NCBI GenBank assembly: GCA_030526355.1
Contig: JAUNDC010000002.1
Location: 62,001-126,000 of the forward strand
Source: Bacillota bacterium
GTDB taxonomy: Bacteria > Bacillota > Clostridia > Peptostreptococcales > Anaerovoracaceae
Length of the DNA stretch: 64,000 nucleotides
Direction: 5' to 3'
Shown here: positions 60,990 to 64,000 of the stretch, in pieces
Position numbering within the stretch: position 1 is the stretch's first letter
How the letters are laid out: every line of letters starts with the position of its first letter
Position numbers and translations under genes: made by a program
The notes under the pieces: generated by a model
Database searches by the model: none
Seen by the model: only the letters and a program-made list of their open reading frames with translations
What the model was told of the DNA's origin: nothing

Positions 60990-61649
60990 ATGAAGGAAAT
61001 ATTCAGGATAGCTGTGGATGGACCAAGCGGAGCAGGTAAAAGCACGATAGCCAAGGCGGTTGCGGCAAAGCTGGGTATCGATTATATTGATACCGGTGCT
61101 ATGTACAGAGCTGTGGGGTATAAGCTGAAACAGACGGGAACAGCTCCCGAGCAGAATGAGAAGCTGAAAGCTGTGCTTGACAGCACGGACATAGATTTTG
61201 TTAAAGGTGATATAATTCTTGACGGGGAAGTCGTAAACGATAAAATCAGAACCTCTGAGATGTCACAGCTGGCATCGGCGTGTTCGGGGATAGCAGAGGT
61301 CAGAGAAAAGCTGGTGGAGATACAGCGCAGAATGGGGATGCGAAAAAGCGTGATTATGGACGGACGAGATATTGGCACCAATGTTCTCAAGGATGCGGAG
61401 TATAAGTTCTATCTGACTGCTTCGGCAGAGGAACGTGCTGAGCGTAGGCATAAGGAACTGCTGCAGAAGGGTGAGAACATCAGCTTTGAGGAAGTCCTCA
61501 GAGACATAAAACAGAGAGACCACAATGATATGACGCGAAAACTGAATCCTCTTACCAAAGCCGATGATGCTGTTGAAATAGATTCTACAGGACTTACAAT
61601 TGATGAAGTTACCCAGCTTATTCTGGATAAAGTGAAACAGCAGGGCTGA
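60990..61649 (+). CDS. cmk: Cytidylate kinase
   Basis: A 219-residue NMP kinase with the P-loop DGPSGAGKSTIAK, IDTGAMYRA, the MDGRDIGTNVL motif and RDHNDMTRKLNPL near the C-terminus, all typical of CMP/dCMP kinase. RBS GGGAGGAG. Upstream of a class B penicillin-binding protein gene. Confidence 0.95.
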   Translation: MKEIFRIAVDGPSGAGKSTIAKAVAAKLGIDYIDTGAMYRAVGYKLKQTGTAPEQNEKLKAVLDSTDIDFVKGDIILDGEVVNDKIRTSEMSQLASACSGIAEVREKLVEIQRRMGMRKSVIMDGRDIGTNVLKDAEYKFYLTASAEERAERRHKELLQKGENISFEEVLRDIKQRDHNDMTRKLNPLTKADDAVEIDSTGLTIDEVTQLILDKVKQQG

Positions 61650-61663
61650 TAAAAGTATAAGTG

Positions 61664-61701
61664 CTCCTTTGCATGGTAAAAATAAATGCAGAGGAGTTTT
61701 T
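61664..61701 (+). terminator. Terminator-like hairpin that contains the next gene's ribosome binding site
   Basis: CTCCTTTGCAT (61664-61674) pairs with ATGCAGAGGAG (61686-61696), 11 pairs with one G-U, followed by TTTTT (61697-61701). AGAGGAG in the right arm is the ribosome binding site of the gene starting at 61705. Confidence 0.65.
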
Positions 61702-61704
61702 ATT

Positions 61705-63333
61705 ATGGAAAAAATGAGAAAAAATCTGAAAAAAATACTTGCAGCCATTGGTGTGCTGCTTGTGGTACTGGCCGGCAGACTGGCATACATACAGATAGCC
61801 GGATATCCGGAGCTGTCGGCAGCAGTGAGAGCGCAGTCAATGATAGCTCTGGAAGGAAGTAATTCGAGAGGTATAATATACGATAGAAACGGTGCTCCTC
61901 TGGTTGCAGGGGAAAGCAGATATGTCTATATTATAAAAGAAAACGAATTTGATTCTGATGCCCGCAAAGTGCTTGAGCAGTTAAATGCGGAGGAGGTCAG
62001 TGCTGATAATAAAGGCTATTATGTTTATTCCTCCGATCACTATGATAAGGCCTGCGGGGAACGTCTGATAGATGATAACAGGGCGTATATACTGCAGGCT
62101 TCGGCAAGATACAGCGATGATCAGGTTGCAGAGCATCTCATCGGTTATGTCAATAAAGGAGATGATTCCGGGGCGGCAGGGCTGGAGCTTATGTGTGATG
62201 AACAGCTGTCGGCGCTTAACAGGAAAGTGTATGCGGCAGCTGATGTTGCGGGGAATATACTTCCGGGGAGAGGTCTGATTATATCATCTGACGACAAGTC
62301 GGATTCGTATATCACAAAAGGTATTCGGACTACTGTTGACAAGGAGCTTCAGCAGGCTGTTGAAGCTGCGGTTTCACGGGAAAACAATAATTGTGCTGCT
62401 GTAGTTATGGCTGTGGATACGGGAGACATCCTTGCCATGGCATGCACCCCGGGGTTTGATCCTGATAATGTTGATGATTATCTGGAGGCAGGAGATGATG
62501 AGCTTATAAATAAAGCAACGCAGGGAGAGTATCCGCCGGGCTCTGTTTTCAAGATAGTAGTTGCTGCAGCGGCACTGGAGCAGGGGATAAGCCCTGACAA
62601 GGTGTTCACCTGTGCAGGCACTTCAAGTGCAGGTGGCATTGAAATAGGCTGTGAAACGGGAGGAAAGGAAGGCCATGGAGACATCAGATTCGAAGAGGCC
62701 TTTGCGGAATCGTGCAACAGCTGCTTTGTGCAGCTTGGTCAGCAGATTGGTGCGGATAATATAATCAGTATGGCGGAGAAGATGGGTCTTGGCAGGAAGA
62801 CTATGAATAATTACCCTCAGGAAAATGAAGGACATCTTATGGATGAGTACGAAAGATACGGAGCGGGGTCAGGAAATCTGTCGATTGGTCAGGGTGAAAC
62901 TCTTGTCACTCCCCTGCAGGTTGCCGTAATGACCAATACTGTTGCATCAGGAGGTATTTATAGAGGTGCCAATATACTGATGAATGATGAGAAGGAAAGC
63001 AGACAGGTGATATCGGAGAATACAGCTGATGTTATCGGGAAAATGATGAAAGCTGTTTCATTATACGGGACGGCTTCATCGCTGGATATTAAGGATGAAG
63101 CCGGAAATGCCAGAGCTGCTGTCAAGACGGGAACGGCGGAATTCGGCCCGGAGGATGAGAATAGCAGCCATGGCTGGATAACAGGCTATGCACCATGTGA
63201 TTCACCTGAATATACAATAACTGTATTTGTTGAAAACGGTGGCTCAGGATCTCTTTCGGCAGGACCGGTATTCACAGAGATTCTTGATTACCTGGAAGAG
63301 TCGGGCAGCTACAGCAGACCGACTCTTGCATAG
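61705..63333 (+). CDS. Class B penicillin-binding protein (PBP2/SpoVD/FtsI-like)
   Basis: A 542-residue transpeptidase. An N-terminal membrane helix (about 9-29) is followed by a reduced dimerisation domain (RGIIYDRNGAPLV) and the transpeptidase domain with SxxK in PPGSVFKIV, SxN in ESCNSCF and KTG in VKTGTAEFG. At 542 residues it is shorter than full PBP2 or SpoVD and has no PASTA domain. Neighbouring sporulation genes make a spore or septum role plausible but unproven. ATG at 61705 is behind AGAGGAG. Confidence 0.87.
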   Translation: MEKMRKNLKKILAAIGVLLVVLAGRLAYIQIAGYPELSAAVRAQSMIALEGSNSRGIIYDRNGAPLVAGESRYVYIIKENEFDSDARKVLEQLNAEEVSADNKGYYVYSSDHYDKACGERLIDDNRAYILQASARYSDDQVAEHLIGYVNKGDDSGAAGLELMCDEQLSALNRKVYAAADVAGNILPGRGLIISSDDKSDSYITKGIRTTVDKELQQAVEAAVSRENNNCAAVVMAVDTGDILAMACTPGFDPDNVDDYLEAGDDELINKATQGEYPPGSVFKIVVAAAALEQGISPDKVFTCAGTSSAGGIEIGCETGGKEGHGDIRFEEAFAESCNSCFVQLGQQIGADNIISMAEKMGLGRKTMNNYPQENEGHLMDEYERYGAGSGNLSIGQGETLVTPLQVAVMTNTVASGGIYRGANILMNDEKESRQVISENTADVIGKMMKAVSLYGTASSLDIKDEAGNARAAVKTGTAEFGPEDENSSHGWITGYAPCDSPEYTITVFVENGGSGSLSAGPVFTEILDYLEESGSYSRPTLA

Positions 63334-63344
63334 TGAATCTGATG

Positions 63345-63971
63345 TCAGGACGGCAGGGAGGCTCTCATTTTCTCGAGAGCTTTTTTTTCTATCCTGGAGA
63401 CATAAGAACGGCTTATATCAAGAAGTGATGCGACCTCACGCTGTGTTTTGGGAGTCTGCCCCATGATTCCGTATCTGTGGATCAGGACAAGCTTTTCACG
63501 GTCGGTAAGCACCTGATCGATAGTACGCAGCATGTTCTGCACCTGCAGCTTGAGGCTTATATTGTCTGCAACAGCATCTGGTTCGGTTCCCAGGATATCA
63601 TTGAGACTGATTTCATTGCCATCCTTGTCAGTACCTATGGATACGTTGAGAGAAACCTCTGCAGCGTTCTTTCTGGAGGATCTGATGCTCATAAGTATCT
63701 CATTTTCTATGCATTTGGCTGCGTATGTCGCCAGGCGTACGGATTTGCCGCTTCTGTAGGTGCTGACTGCTTTTATGAGACCTATGGTGCCGATGGAAAT
63801 AAAATCATCCATAGTGTGAGTCTGGGATGAATACTTTTTGGCGATATGAGCAACAAGTCTCAGATTTCGTTCTATAAGTATCTGCCTGGCCTCTTCATCT
63901 CCGTTCTCGTATTGTTCTATATAGTACTTTTCTTCTTTTTCGGTCAGTGGTTTCGGAAACGAAACGCTCAT
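63345..63971 (-). CDS. sigK: Sporulation sigma factor sigma-K-like
   Basis: A 208-residue sigma factor closest to sigma-K. It starts at SVSFPKPLTEKEEKYY, which aligns with the mature N-terminus of sigma-K, so no pro-sequence is present. Region 2 ([50 protein letters not shown]) and region 4 (TQREVASLLDISRSYVSRIEK) are continuous, so no skin-type element splits it. ATG at 63971 is behind GGAGGGGGA; an earlier ATG overlaps that site. Sigma-E paralogues are an alternative but sigE is already at 50424. Confidence 0.88.
   Translation of the reverse strand: MSVSFPKPLTEKEEKYYIEQYENGDEEARQILIERNLRLVAHIAKKYSSQTHTMDDFISIGTIGLIKAVSTYRSGKSVRLATYAAKCIENEILMSIRSSRKNAAEVSLNVSIGTDKDGNEISLNDILGTEPDAVADNISLKLQVQNMLRTIDQVLTDREKLVLIHRYGIMGQTPKTQREVASLLDISRSYVSRIEKKALEKMRASLPS
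63361..63388 (+). terminator. Terminator of the penicillin-binding protein gene, inside the end of sigK
   Basis: GCTCTC (63361-63366) pairs with GAGAGC (63375-63380), followed by eight T. It lies within the last codons of the convergent sigK-like gene. Confidence 0.65.
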
Positions 63972-64000
63972 ATATGTATCCCCCTCCATTGATTTTTACT

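Overview
The window looks like a chromosomal segment of a spore-forming, anaerobic Clostridia-type member of the Bacillota. The signs are: the sporulation genes spoIIGA, sigE, sigG and a sigK-like gene; an infC-rpmI-rplT operon with an L20-type leader; AGGAGG-type ribosome binding sites throughout; moderate to low GC; and fermentation-style genes such as a CoA-acylating aldehyde dehydrogenase without respiratory genes. I cannot name a genus from sequence alone. No CRISPR array, insertion sequence, prophage or plasmid function was found.

Positions 1-25,465 hold a large, visibly AT-rich cell-envelope locus. It is bracketed by two secreted proteins with Fn3-like domains (a truncated L,D-transpeptidase and a 550-residue protein of unknown role). 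In between lie a CapK-like adenylate-forming enzyme, an ATP-grasp ligase, two GT2 glycosyltransferases, a Wzx-type flippase, rmlA and rmlB, a YfhO protein, a TagG/TagH-type ABC exporter, three CDP-glycerol glycerophosphotransferase homologues, a TagD cytidylyltransferase, an IspD/TarI-type cytidylyltransferase paired with an extended SDR enzyme, an O-acyltransferase and an LtaS-like phosphotransferase. Together they suggest a teichoic-acid-like phosphopolyol polymer decorated with sugars.

Positions 25,560-34,520 form a catabolic island for a glycated amine (Amadori compound): glucose-6-phosphate isomerase, an FrlD-like kinase, two GntR/UTRA regulators, an FrlB-like SIS deglycase and a complete PotABCD-type ABC importer. 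A perfect inverted repeat sits between the regulators and the deglycase. After it come a 200-bp inverted-repeat element, tRNA-Arg(TCG), an LCP protein, a LysO-type lysine exporter and a MoxR/VWA pair.

Positions 40,171-47,545 (minus strand) carry lexA, a long-chain acyl-CoA synthetase, a class III aminotransferase, a CoA-acylating aldehyde dehydrogenase and a sigma-54 activator. The dehydrogenase has a canonical -24/-12 promoter. Three copies of an 18-bp dyad lie upstream of it, and a fourth copy lies just upstream of the activator's own sigma-A promoter. One copy is built into the activator's intrinsic terminator.

Positions 47,690-64,000 are housekeeping and sporulation genes: trxA, the infC operon, spoIIGA-sigE, argC-argJ-argB-argD with an ArgR-like box, sigG, a small (p)ppGpp synthetase, a lipoprotein PPIase, a glycine riboswitch controlling an AGCS symporter, ylmC/ymxH, nrdR, cmk, a class B penicillin-binding protein and a convergent sigK-like gene. 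Compared with the usual spoIIGA-sigE-sigG-ylmC order, the arginine genes split sigE from sigG.
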